Shown here one piece after another: positions 41,279 to 49,019 of a stretch of 64,000 nt of DNA. The position numbers and the translations under genes are program-made. The stretch's first letter is position 1, and each line of letters opens with the position of its first letter. The stretch comes from Hyphomicrobiales bacterium. GTDB lineage: Bacteria; Pseudomonadota; Alphaproteobacteria; Rhizobiales; Rhizobiaceae. The stretch lies in the NCBI GenBank assembly GCA_900469955.1, contig UBYX01000033.1, positions 62,001 through 126,000 of the forward strand, given 5' to 3'. A model generated the notes under the pieces. The model ran no database searches and was not told where the DNA came from. It worked only from the letters and a program-made list of their open reading frames with translations.

Positions 41279-43156
41279 ATGGCCATTCCTTCAGCCAATA
41301 ACCCAATTCTTTCAGCAAAAAACCTTTGCGTTGAATCGCTCGGGGGCAAGGAAAGCTTCCCCGTCCTGACCGATCTCAACTTCTCGCTGGAACCCGGCAA
41401 AATCCTCGGCCTGGTCGGCGAATCCGGGGCCGGCAAGTCGATGATCGGCCGCACCATCTCGCAATATCTGCCGAACGGTTTTTCCGTCACCAAGGGTACG
41501 CTCGCCTTCGACGGGGAGGATCTCGTGACGATGGCGGCGGAACGCCGCCGTAACCTCCTCGGCCGCGACATCGCCTTCATTCCGCAGGAGCCGCTTTCAG
41601 GCCTCAACCCGGTGCTGACGGTCGGCCAGCAGATGAAGGAGCACCTTCTGCGGATCGGCCTTGCTGCCGGCGAAAACTGGCGCGAGCGGGCACTGAAGGA
41701 ATTCGAGGCGGTGCATCTGCCGCATGGCGCAGCGCTTCTGGAAAAATATCCGCACCAGCTTTCCGGCGGCATGTGCCAGCGCATCCTGATCGCCATGGCC
41801 TTTGCCAGCCGCCCGCGCCTGCTGATCGCCGACGAACCGACCACCGCGCTCGACGTCACCATCCAGGCCCGCATCGTCAAGCTGATCGCCGAGATGCAGA
41901 AACGCGACGGCACCGCGGTGATCTTCATCACCCACGACCTGCGCCTCGCCTCGCAGATCAGCGACGAGATCATGGTGCTTTATGCCGGCCGCCCGGCCGA
42001 GCGCGGCCCTGCCAAGCAGCTTTTCTCGGCACCGGCGCATCCCTATACGCGCTGCCTGCAGCTCGCCAATCCGAACATATCGGGCCCACGCCGCGGTCTC
42101 TTCATCCTGCCGGAACGCATGCCGGGCCTGCGGGTGCTGAAGGAACTGAAGGGCTGCCGCTTCGCCTCCCGCTGTCCGAACGCGATCGAGGCTTGCACGG
42201 AGACCGAACCACCGCTCGCCGATATCGGTCCGAACCATATCGCCGCCTGCATCCGCACCGAAAAGACGCCGGACATCGTGCCGCCGCCACTGGCGCCCGG
42301 CCGCGAGATCGCCTCGACCAGGATCCATCTCAATGGCGAGAAACTGACCAAGGCCTATACGACCGCCTGGAGCCCGTTCGCCAAGCGCAGCGCCTTCAAG
42401 GCCGTCAACAGCGTCGATTTCACGCTCGGCGAGGGCGAGTTCGTCGGCATCGTCGGCGAGAGCGGCAGCGGCAAGAGTTCGCTCGCCCGCCTCGTCGTCG
42501 GCCTCGACACACCGACGGATGGCAGGATCACGCTGGCAGGCCGCGACGTGACGGCCAACGGCCGTTCCGAAAAGGCCTATCGCCGCCAGTATATCCAGAT
42601 GGTCTTTCAGGACCCGCAATCGGCACTCAATCCACGCAGGAGGATCGGCAGCATCGTCACCCAGGCAAACGAGGCCAGCGGACTGCATACCGGTGCCCGC
42701 GAGCGCATGGACCGCGCCGCCGAACTGTTGAAGGAAATCGGCCTGCCTCCGGATGCGGCGATGCGTTTCCCCTCTCAGCTATCGGGCGGCCAGAAGCAGC
42801 GTGTCAACATCGCCCGAGCGCTATGCACCCTGCCGCGCATTCTCGTTGCCGATGAAATCGTTTCCGGCCTCGACGTGTCGGTGCAGGCACAACTTCTCGA
42901 TCTGCTCCTCAAGCTGCGCGATGAACACGGCTTCTCCATGCTTTTCATCTCGCATGATCTCTCGGTCGTGCGCTATCTATGCGACAGGGTCCTGGTCATG
43001 TACCGGGGCGAGGTGGTGGAAAACGGCGAAACGGAAACCGTTTTTGCGGATCCGCGACACCCCTATACCCGCAGCCTGCTTGCCGCAGTTCCTCCGGATG
43101 ATGTCAACACGGAATGGTCGCCGGTGGCAGCCGAAGCCGGCTATCAAATCGAATAG
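41279..43156 (+). CDS. ABC transporter ATP-binding protein, fused DppD-DppF
   Basis: A 625-residue protein with two complete nucleotide-binding domains. The first has Walker A GESGAGKS, signature LSGGMCQR, Walker B LLIADEP and the DppD-type C-terminal Cys-rich tail (GCRFASRCPNAIEAC), which often binds an iron-sulfur cluster or metal. The second has GESGSGKSS, LSGGQKQR and ILVADE. It powers the importer encoded just upstream. The final 17 bp gap separates it from the convergent EthD-like gene. Confidence 0.9.
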   Translation: MAIPSANNPILSAKNLCVESLGGKESFPVLTDLNFSLEPGKILGLVGESGAGKSMIGRTISQYLPNGFSVTKGTLAFDGEDLVTMAAERRRNLLGRDIAFIPQEPLSGLNPVLTVGQQMKEHLLRIGLAAGENWRERALKEFEAVHLPHGAALLEKYPHQLSGGMCQRILIAMAFASRPRLLIADEPTTALDVTIQARIVKLIAEMQKRDGTAVIFITHDLRLASQISDEIMVLYAGRPAERGPAKQLFSAPAHPYTRCLQLANPNISGPRRGLFILPERMPGLRVLKELKGCRFASRCPNAIEACTETEPPLADIGPNHIAACIRTEKTPDIVPPPLAPGREIASTRIHLNGEKLTKAYTTAWSPFAKRSAFKAVNSVDFTLGEGEFVGIVGESGSGKSSLARLVVGLDTPTDGRITLAGRDVTANGRSEKAYRRQYIQMVFQDPQSALNPRRRIGSIVTQANEASGLHTGARERMDRAAELLKEIGLPPDAAMRFPSQLSGGQKQRVNIARALCTLPRILVADEIVSGLDVSVQAQLLDLLLKLRDEHGFSMLFISHDLSVVRYLCDRVLVMYRGEVVENGETETVFADPRHPYTRSLLAAVPPDDVNTEWSPVAAEAGYQIE

Positions 43157-43173
43157 GCGCGGCGGCCCATCCT

Positions 43174-43878
43174 TCAGGGGAAGATAATCCGTGTCTCCAT
43201 TGGAAAATGGGAATTGCCGCCTTCGAAAGGCGGAAAGGTCTCGAAGTCTTCGCGCATGGCAATTCGCGCCGTCGATTGCAATGCGATCTGCAGTGCTGCT
43301 GGATTGTCGAACATCACCCGGTTGCGCTGCATGTAATTTACCCGTTCCCATGGCAGGAAGCCGCACCAGTCGACACGCGACAGGATCTCGATCTGGCGGA
43401 TGCCGGGAAAGGTGCGCATGATCTGGGGGTGGTGGCTGACATAGTGATGCAGCCAGATGTTCAGGTCCTGAGCCGGACCGGCGTAGTGCACCACGTAGGA
43501 ACACGGACTACCGTTCTTTTCGATATCAAGCCTGCCCTCATCGACCGGGAACGGTCGCACATACATGGCCTGCTGCGTCGCCTTCGCACCGCGGATGCTG
43601 GAGAGCACTCCGGAGGCAGCGAGTTGCTGCAGGTGCCCTGCCGGCGCCATGGCTTCCTCGAGCTCCGTCAACTCGTTGAAATAAAGCTGCATGCCGAAAA
43701 CCGGCGACCGTTCCTCTTTGTTGTACATATCTTTGGTGATTTCGGGCGTGTAGAGATTAGCTGAGGTGAGCCCGGGCGTCAGTTTGACGATCTCTGCAAC
43801 GGTCTCGACATCCGCCTCGCTTACGGCAAGCTGGCTTCCGTCCACATTTTCGAAAAAGGCGAAATAGGCAAAACGCAT
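43174..43878 (-). CDS. EthD-like tandem dimeric alpha/beta-barrel protein
   Basis: A 234-residue protein starting at the ATG at 43878 (MRFAYFAFFENVDGSQ); a longer start at 43926 is possible. Two ferredoxin-like halves can be seen. The second (about 120-220) has CSYVVHYAGP, HHYVSHHPQIMRTFPGIRQIEILSR and a final FP-rich segment resembling EthD/methylmuconolactone-isomerase-like domains. Such proteins often accompany aromatic-ring catabolism as isomerases, lactonases or oxygenase helpers. The gene faces the ABC importer and diverges from the amino-acid-type transporter, sharing the motif-rich promoter region. The function is unassigned. Confidence 0.62.
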   Translation of the reverse strand: MRFAYFAFFENVDGSQLAVSEADVETVAEIVKLTPGLTSANLYTPEITKDMYNKEERSPVFGMQLYFNELTELEEAMAPAGHLQQLAASGVLSSIRGAKATQQAMYVRPFPVDEGRLDIEKNGSPCSYVVHYAGPAQDLNIWLHHYVSHHPQIMRTFPGIRQIEILSRVDWCGFLPWERVNYMQRNRVMFDNPAALQIALQSTARIAMREDFETFPPFEGGNSHFPMETRIIFP

Positions 43879-43969
43879 GGGGCTACCTGCTGCTTCACGG
43901 CCCCAGCCTGTAACTGACGGGTCCATTCTCGACTGCGTTCAATATCGACTACTCCGAAGGAAAAACAAG

Positions 43970-43981
43970 TTTAAACTTATA
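43970..43981. promoter_or_regulatory. TTTAAACTTATA motif, EthD-like gene side
   Basis: Two mismatches from TTTAAGCTTAAA. It lies about 92 bp upstream of the EthD-like ATG in the 348-bp divergent region 43879-44226, which holds no gene. Confidence 0.42.
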
Positions 43982-44025
43982 ATAATATGGGCTTACTTCT
44001 CTGAGAATATGCGGCTCCGCACATG

Positions 44026-44039
44026 ATTTAAGCTTAAAT
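44026..44039. promoter_or_regulatory. Perfect palindrome ATTTAAGCTTAAAT
   Basis: A 14-bp perfect palindrome and the best copy of the recurrent motif. It sits between the EthD-like gene and the amino-acid-type transporter, about 188 bp upstream of the latter's start. Size and symmetry fit a MarR-type operator. Confidence 0.55.
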
Positions 44040-44226
44040 CTTTTCACTTGAAACTCTCCGGATTTTACATCACCATCGCCCCCAAGCGCCCCTGAAAACG
44101 CGAGATTGCAGACGCCGGCTGGCTCTTGGGAGAGAGCCGAACCAGTTATTTATCCAAGACAACAACAAAGACGTTGGTCGAGCAGCGAAGAAGATTGCCG
44201 GCCGAAAACAGAGGGAACCAGACACG

Positions 44227-45030
44227 ATGATCATGCCCCTTTTCCGCCGCGCTTTTGTCGGCCTTGCGAGCGCTGCCGTGCTGTCGGCCGCCAGCGCCGG
44301 CCTTGCATCCGCAGATGCCCTGGTCATCGGATCCTATCCGAGCAATCCCCCCTTCGAATACAAGACCGCGAGCGGCACGTTCGAAGGCTTCGAAGTCGAT
44401 ATCGTCAATGAGGTCGCTAAGCGTCTTGGCATGACGGTCGAAATCTCTGATCTCGGCTTCCAGGCGCTTTTCGCCGCCACCGCCTCCAAACGCATCGACG
44501 TGGGGATCTCCTCCATCACAATCACCAAGGACCGGCTCGGCAGCCAATCTTTCACCCAGCCCTATTACGATTCCGACATGGGCATCGCCACCCGGAAGGA
44601 AGCCGCCATTTCCAAGGTCGAGGACCTGAAAGACAAGGTCGTGGGTGTACTCGCCGGCTCCACGGGCGACAAATGGGCGAAGGAAAATCAGTCAAAATAC
44701 GGCATCAGCGAGATCAAGAGCTATAACGCACAGCAGGACTTGCTGATGGATCTCTCGTCCGGACGGGCTGACGCAGCCGTCAGCGATGTTCCTGGAATGG
44801 AGTACGCTTTCCTGAAGATGAAGGACCTTGCCGTAAAGGTCCGCATCAAGACCGGCGAACAATACGGCCTGATGATGACGAAGGATCATCCTCTCCTTGC
44901 CAAGGCCAATGACGCGATCACCGCGATGAAGAAAGACGGCACTCTTGCCGCAATTCACAAAAAATGGTTCGGCAGCGATCCGGCCGCGGGTTCTGCATCC
45001 GCCATCGAGCAACCTCTTCCCAAACCCTGA
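44227..45030 (+). CDS. ABC transporter substrate-binding protein, family 3 (amino-acid type)
   Basis: A 267-residue exported protein. The leader ends near GLASA-DALV, followed by LVIGSYPSNPPFEYKTASGTFEGFEVDIVNEVAKRLGM, the classical family-3 opening that contacts the ligand alpha-carboxylate, then GISSITITKDRLGSQSFTQPYY. It is encoded upstream of a HisM-like permease. With two operator-like motifs upstream it probably belongs to the catabolic regulon and may import an amino-acid-like or indolic acid. The start ATG at 44227 follows GAGGGAA; a second ATG lies two codons in. Confidence 0.88.
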   Translation: MIMPLFRRAFVGLASAAVLSAASAGLASADALVIGSYPSNPPFEYKTASGTFEGFEVDIVNEVAKRLGMTVEISDLGFQALFAATASKRIDVGISSITITKDRLGSQSFTQPYYDSDMGIATRKEAAISKVEDLKDKVVGVLAGSTGDKWAKENQSKYGISEIKSYNAQQDLLMDLSSGRADAAVSDVPGMEYAFLKMKDLAVKVRIKTGEQYGLMMTKDHPLLAKANDAITAMKKDGTLAAIHKKWFGSDPAAGSASAIEQPLPKP

Positions 45031-45062
45031 TCTAGGCGCCTTTACGGCGGCAGGATCGTTCG

Positions 45063-45084
45063 TGCCGGCCGGCAACGGCCGGCA
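45063..45084. terminator. Stem-loop with T-run between SBP and permease genes
   Basis: An 8-bp perfect stem (TGCCGGCC / GGCCGGCA) around a 6-base loop, followed by TTTT at 45085-45088, 32 bp after the SBP stop. It is a credible intrinsic terminator or attenuator that would leave the permease at lower expression. Confidence 0.6.
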
Positions 45085-45114
45085 TTTTCATGAGTATCGT
45101 AGAGGCAGAAGCAG

Positions 45115-45789
45115 ATGACCCTCCTCGAAACATTCTTCAATCTCGAGGTTCTCGGCGACGCATTCCCAGCGTTGCTGCGTGGACTTATCAATACCTTCCT
45201 GCTCGGCATTGCCGGCATCGGCCTTGGCATTCCCTGCGGTCTGATAATCGGATTGCTTCGCCTTTATGGGCCGAAGCCCGTCCGCTATCTGATGGTTTTT
45301 TATATCGACATCTTCCGCGCAGCGCCCATGCTGGTCGTTCTGATGCTGATCTATTTCGCGCTCCCCTTCGTCGGCATTCGATTATCCTCGTGGACCTGCG
45401 CCATCCTTGCCTTCACGATGGTCATGGCTGCTTTTTCGGCAGAAGTCTTCCGGTCCGGCATAGAAGGCATCCCGAAAGGTCAGTTCGAAGCGGCTGCCGC
45501 TCTCGGCCTCCCTTTCCTGGTGACGTTGCGCAAGGTCGTTCTCCCGCAGGCAATTCGCATCGTCATCCCGCCGGTCACCAACAACTGTGTCTCGATGTTC
45601 AAGGATACGTCACTGGCCTCGACGGTCGCCCTGGCAGAGCTCATGAAAGAGGGCCTCGATGCGCAGGCGCTCTATGCCAACCCGACGCCCCTGATCGGCG
45701 CCGCGCTGATTTACATCGCCTTCCTCTGGCCGATGGTGCGGCTGGTGAGCCTGCTGGAAAAGAAGTTCAGTCAGGAAAAGAAACGATGA
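45115..45789 (+). CDS. ABC transporter permease, amino-acid (HisM/GlnP) type
   Basis: A 224-residue membrane protein with about five helices. LLRGLINTFLLGIAGIGLGIPCGLIIGLLRLYG opens the domain, followed by YIDIFRAAPMLVVLMLIYFALP and the EAA loop GIPKGQFEAAAALGLPFLVTLRKVVLPQAIR. It should form the membrane pore for the family-3 binding protein. No second permease and no ATP-binding protein follows; the next gene is a cyclase-family hydrolase, so the ATPase must come from elsewhere. Confidence 0.88.
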   Translation: MTLLETFFNLEVLGDAFPALLRGLINTFLLGIAGIGLGIPCGLIIGLLRLYGPKPVRYLMVFYIDIFRAAPMLVVLMLIYFALPFVGIRLSSWTCAILAFTMVMAAFSAEVFRSGIEGIPKGQFEAAAALGLPFLVTLRKVVLPQAIRIVIPPVTNNCVSMFKDTSLASTVALAELMKEGLDAQALYANPTPLIGAALIYIAFLWPMVRLVSLLEKKFSQEKKR

Positions 45790-45823
45790 ACTACGCGGCC
45801 GAAACCACGCCCTCTATGCATCC

Positions 45824-45833
45824 ATATGCATAT
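45824..45833. promoter_or_regulatory. ATATGCATAT palindrome upstream of the second cyclase-family gene
   Basis: A 10-bp palindrome in the 321-bp gap 45790-46110. Its TATGCATA core also occurs at 55565-55572 before the IorA gene. The rest of the gap shows no gene I can support; GGTATTTCACG and CATATTTTCTG stretches may be promoter elements. Confidence 0.4.
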
Positions 45834-46110
45834 ATTTTGTAAAAAGTTCAAAGAGGTGATGGAGCCGAACAATGGTGGCAGACACCTGCGCAAGTGCAAC
45901 CGGAACCTCCACCGTTTAGGCAGTCTTGCGCTAATCCCGGGGATCGCGATCCAGATGATGGCATGGTATTTCACGTAACGCGGCATCGGGGCATTGCTTG
46001 CATCCTCATATTTTCTGAAATAGGCTCCCCCTCATCCGCTACGGTATCCGACAGAGGAAATCGGCTGCCGCTCGGCACACCATACCGGTTATTCAAGGGG
46101 AACCCGGACC

Positions 46111-46896
46111 ATGTCTTCCGCCACGCTTTCCACTCTCGCCTCCGCTCTTCTTTCCGGCTCGGTCAAGGTCGTCGATCTGACAGCGCCACTCGGCCCCGAT
46201 ACTCCCGTTCTTTATCTGCCGCCGCAGTTCGGGAAAAACACGCCGAAAGTGGCCGTGCATACCATCTCCGCCTACGATCAGGACGGTCCGTTCTGGGCAT
46301 GGAACTGGCTGGAGCTTGGGGAACATACCGGAACCCATTTCGACGCGCCCTGCCACTGGATCACCGGCAAGGACAACCCGAACAACACCACCGACACCAT
46401 TCCTCCGCAAAATTTCGTCGCCCCGGTCAACGTCATCGACCGCTCGAAAGAGGCATCCGGAAACCCCGACTACCTGCTGACCGTCGATAGCATCAAGGAA
46501 TGGGAAGCGGAGCATGGCGAGATCGAAGCCGGCACCTGGGTGCTGATGCGCACGGATTGGTACAAGCGCAATGGTTCCACGGAGAGCTTTCTGAACGCCG
46601 ACGCGAACGGCCCTCATTCCCCCGGCCCGACGGCGGAAGCAATTGAATATCTCTTGTCCAGGGGCATCATCGGATGGGGCCAGGAAACCATTGGCACCGA
46701 TGCCGGCTCCGCTGGCGGCATGAACCCGCCCTTTCCCGCCCATAACCTGATGCACAAGGCAAACAAGTATGGGCTCGCTTCGCTATCGAACCTTGACCAA
46801 TTGCCGCCAAAGGGGGCGGTGCTGATCGCCGCACCGCTGAAATTCGTCAAGGGAACCGGCTCGCCGGTGCGTGCGCTGGCACTGATCACGGGGTAG
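46111..46896 (+). CDS. Cyclase-family metal-dependent hydrolase (isatin hydrolase/KynB-like), second copy
   Basis: A 261-residue paralogue of the protein encoded at 31636-32427. The shared frame includes KVVDLTAPLGPDTPVL, GEHTGTHFDAPCHW with the metal-binding His and Asp residues, WVLMRTDW, GQETIGTDAG and NLDQLPPKGA. AAGGGGAA lies upstream of the ATG. Two paralogues in one catabolic region suggest two ring-opening or formamide-hydrolysis steps, or one enzyme of overlapping specificity under separate control. MarR and IorAB are encoded near this copy. Confidence 0.84.
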   Translation: MSSATLSTLASALLSGSVKVVDLTAPLGPDTPVLYLPPQFGKNTPKVAVHTISAYDQDGPFWAWNWLELGEHTGTHFDAPCHWITGKDNPNNTTDTIPPQNFVAPVNVIDRSKEASGNPDYLLTVDSIKEWEAEHGEIEAGTWVLMRTDWYKRNGSTESFLNADANGPHSPGPTAEAIEYLLSRGIIGWGQETIGTDAGSAGGMNPPFPAHNLMHKANKYGLASLSNLDQLPPKGAVLIAAPLKFVKGTGSPVRALALITG

Positions 46897-47197
46897 AGAC
46901 TTTTCGGGGCTGTGTCGGATGCGGCTCGGCCCCTCACTCGCCATCGCGAAGCAGGCAGCGTGGCGGGTTCCGGCTACATCATTGTCGGCGACCCCTGCGA
47001 CCTGAACCGGTTTTTTCTCTGGCGACGCTTCAAGTCGTCTGTTAACGACCGCACAGATGGGTCCAGCGCTTACCGGTGGCCCGGTTTTTCTGCTGGCATC
47101 GTCGCTGCGGTATCCGCGGCGACGGAGAACATGAAGAGGGCTTATGGCAGAAAGGTTTTCAGGCGTCGTCCTGCGTCGGCATCGGGAAGGTGATCAG
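46897..47197. other. Intergenic region upstream of the MarR gene
   Basis: About 300 bp between the cyclase-family stop and the preferred MarR start. No gene, clear palindrome of the TTTAAGCTTAAA type or strong hairpin is visible. An upstream ATG at 47144 in frame with MarR would shorten the gap. Confidence 0.4.
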
Positions 47198-47653
47198 GTG
47201 AACCGCCCGACTATCGGGGAAATTGGCCTCAACCATTTCGCACCCTACCTGATGAACCGCATAATCGCTCGCTGGAACGCCAACATGGCGGAAGAGTTGC
47301 GCGAGTCCGATCTGACGATTGCCAAGATGCGCACACTTGCAGTGCTGAGCGTCTCTGCCTCGCTCACCATCAACGAGCTCTCGGTTTTCGCCGTCATCGA
47401 ACAGTCAACCATGAGCCGGACGCTCGATTCGCTCGAAGACCAGGGTTACATCCGGCGAACGCCGCGGCCGGAAGACATGCGCATCCGGGACGTCACGATC
47501 ACGGAAGAGGGGCGGGAGGCTTTCGCCGGTTTCTGGCCGACGATGTATGACTCGTTCCTCAGGATGTTCGACGGCATTGATGAAGAGGAATACCGGGCCT
47601 TCACCGGCACGCTGCACAAGATCCTCCTCAATATCCGCAAGCACGAAATCTGA
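47198..47653 (+). CDS. MarR family transcriptional regulator
   Basis: A 151-residue MarR protein using the GTG at 47198, which has GGGAAGG seven bases upstream; an ATG at 47144 gives 18 extra residues of poor quality. The winged helix spans about residues 50-105 (LTIAKMRTLAVLSVSASLTINELSVFAVIEQSTMSRTLDSLEDQGYIRRTPRPEDMRIRDVTITEEG). MarR proteins commonly control aromatic and auxin catabolism by releasing DNA on binding an aromatic acid. It stands between the second cyclase-family gene and acvB, ending 4 bp from the convergent acvB. Confidence 0.87.
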   Translation: MNRPTIGEIGLNHFAPYLMNRIIARWNANMAEELRESDLTIAKMRTLAVLSVSASLTINELSVFAVIEQSTMSRTLDSLEDQGYIRRTPRPEDMRIRDVTITEEGREAFAGFWPTMYDSFLRMFDGIDEEEYRAFTGTLHKILLNIRKHEI

Positions 47654-47657
47654 GGCG

Positions 47658-49019
47658 CTACTTCAGCCGCGCCTGGAGACTGTCGCGGATGCGCTTGCCG
47701 AGCGCCTGGTAGTTTTCATCGAAATGGTGACCGCCCTCGATGGGAGCGATTTCGACACCTCGATCCTTCAACGTCGGACAGGGATCGTCACCCTCATCCG
47801 TGCCGTAGACGCATTGGATAAGCTTGGGGTCGATCTTCGCAATGTCATTTACGGGATCTCCCCCCTTGCCGGCTCCCTCGGCACCCAGCCAGCCAGTCAC
47901 GGAAATTTCGTAGTCCACCTGGTGCGACAAACCCAGAAGGGTAATCTGCTTTACCCGTTCCCGGTCCGTAAGCGGAAGAAGATTGTAAGTTGCCGGCAGC
48001 ACATCGGCACCGAAGGAATAGCCGACAAGGAGCACGTTCTGAACGTTCCACTCGCGACGATAGTGCTCGATGATCTTTGCAAGATCATCCGCCGTCCCCT
48101 GTGGCGTACGCTCCGACCAGAAATAGCGCAAGGAATCCACCCCGATCGTTGGGATACCCTGCGATTGCAGGTAACCGCCGACCTCGCTGTCGAGATCGCG
48201 CCACCCGCCATCACCGGAGTAGATCACGGCCATCGTGTTCATTGCAGGCTTGGCTTCCAGCACGGTCAGCGGCAGGTCGAGCGGCAGACCGTTCACGCCT
48301 GCGGCGGATAGGCTGGCCGCCAGAGCTTGAGACAGCGCCGCATCGGGCGTCGCACTGGAATCATCAAGCTGCACTTCCGGGTGTTCCTGCTTCAGGCGCT
48401 GCGCATGCGCCTTTCCGGCAGCATCGGCCGCTGCCGTCGAAACGATCGTGACCTCCGTCGGCAACGAACCGCCGTCGAAGCCGTAGATCGTGCGGTCGCC
48501 GATCTTCTGTTTCGGAGCTGGAGTGCAAAGCTCCTTGGAGAGCGGGATGCCCGCAACCGGATCGACGGCAATCGCCTCGCCAATAGTCGCGTTGGGACTC
48601 TGCGAGACCATGGCCAGCGCCAACGCACCGCCTTCGCCAAGGCCCGCCACGATCGGATGGCGATAATTCGAGCTGCCGATCCGTCGCTGAATCTGCTGGG
48701 AGAGGTCCTCGACATCCGAAACCATGTAAACGCAGTCGCCACCGTCGGCAGCGAGCGACTTGATGTAGGACGGGAAATCAATACCGACTACCGCAGCGCC
48801 GGCATCCAACACCGCTTGGGCCTGCGCATCCTCCCGCGCGCTCCAACCCTCGCCGCCGGATATCAGAAAGACAATGCCCTTGAGATCGGGGGCTTTGCTC
48901 GGCAACATGATACGAGGCGCAGGGATCATTCCGGTGTTGTAGCCCGGCTGCTGACCGACAGCAGCCGTGACATACAGCCATCCGACAAGCGCGACGAAAA
49001 GAGAACGAAGAAACATCAT
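47658..49019 (-). CDS. acvB: AcvB/VirJ-family periplasmic lysyl-phosphatidylglycerol hydrolase
   Basis: A 453-residue exported protein with an N-terminal signal (FLRSLFVALVGWLYVTAAVG) and two tandem VirJ-like alpha/beta-hydrolase modules. The first has a GLGEGGALAL nucleophile-elbow region; the second has VIYSGDGGWRDLD and GYSFGADVLP with the GxSxG serine. AcvB of Agrobacterium and AtvA of Rhizobium tropici match in size and gene order, and the family cleaves lysyl-phosphatidylglycerol made by LpiA. Loss affects virulence and acid tolerance in those organisms. It overlaps lpiA by 4 bp. Confidence 0.9.
   Translation of the reverse strand: MMFLRSLFVALVGWLYVTAAVGQQPGYNTGMIPAPRIMLPSKAPDLKGIVFLISGGEGWSAREDAQAQAVLDAGAAVVGIDFPSYIKSLAADGGDCVYMVSDVEDLSQQIQRRIGSSNYRHPIVAGLGEGGALALAMVSQSPNATIGEAIAVDPVAGIPLSKELCTPAPKQKIGDRTIYGFDGGSLPTEVTIVSTAAADAAGKAHAQRLKQEHPEVQLDDSSATPDAALSQALAASLSAAGVNGLPLDLPLTVLEAKPAMNTMAVIYSGDGGWRDLDSEVGGYLQSQGIPTIGVDSLRYFWSERTPQGTADDLAKIIEHYRREWNVQNVLLVGYSFGADVLPATYNLLPLTDRERVKQITLLGLSHQVDYEISVTGWLGAEGAGKGGDPVNDIAKIDPKLIQCVYGTDEGDDPCPTLKDRGVEIAPIEGGHHFDENYQALGKRIRDSLQARLK

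Noticed and set aside
40393..42688. Minus-strand frames of 526 and 363 codons
   Set aside because: They are shadows of the DppC-like permease and the fused ATPase genes, whose Walker and signature motifs fix the true frame.
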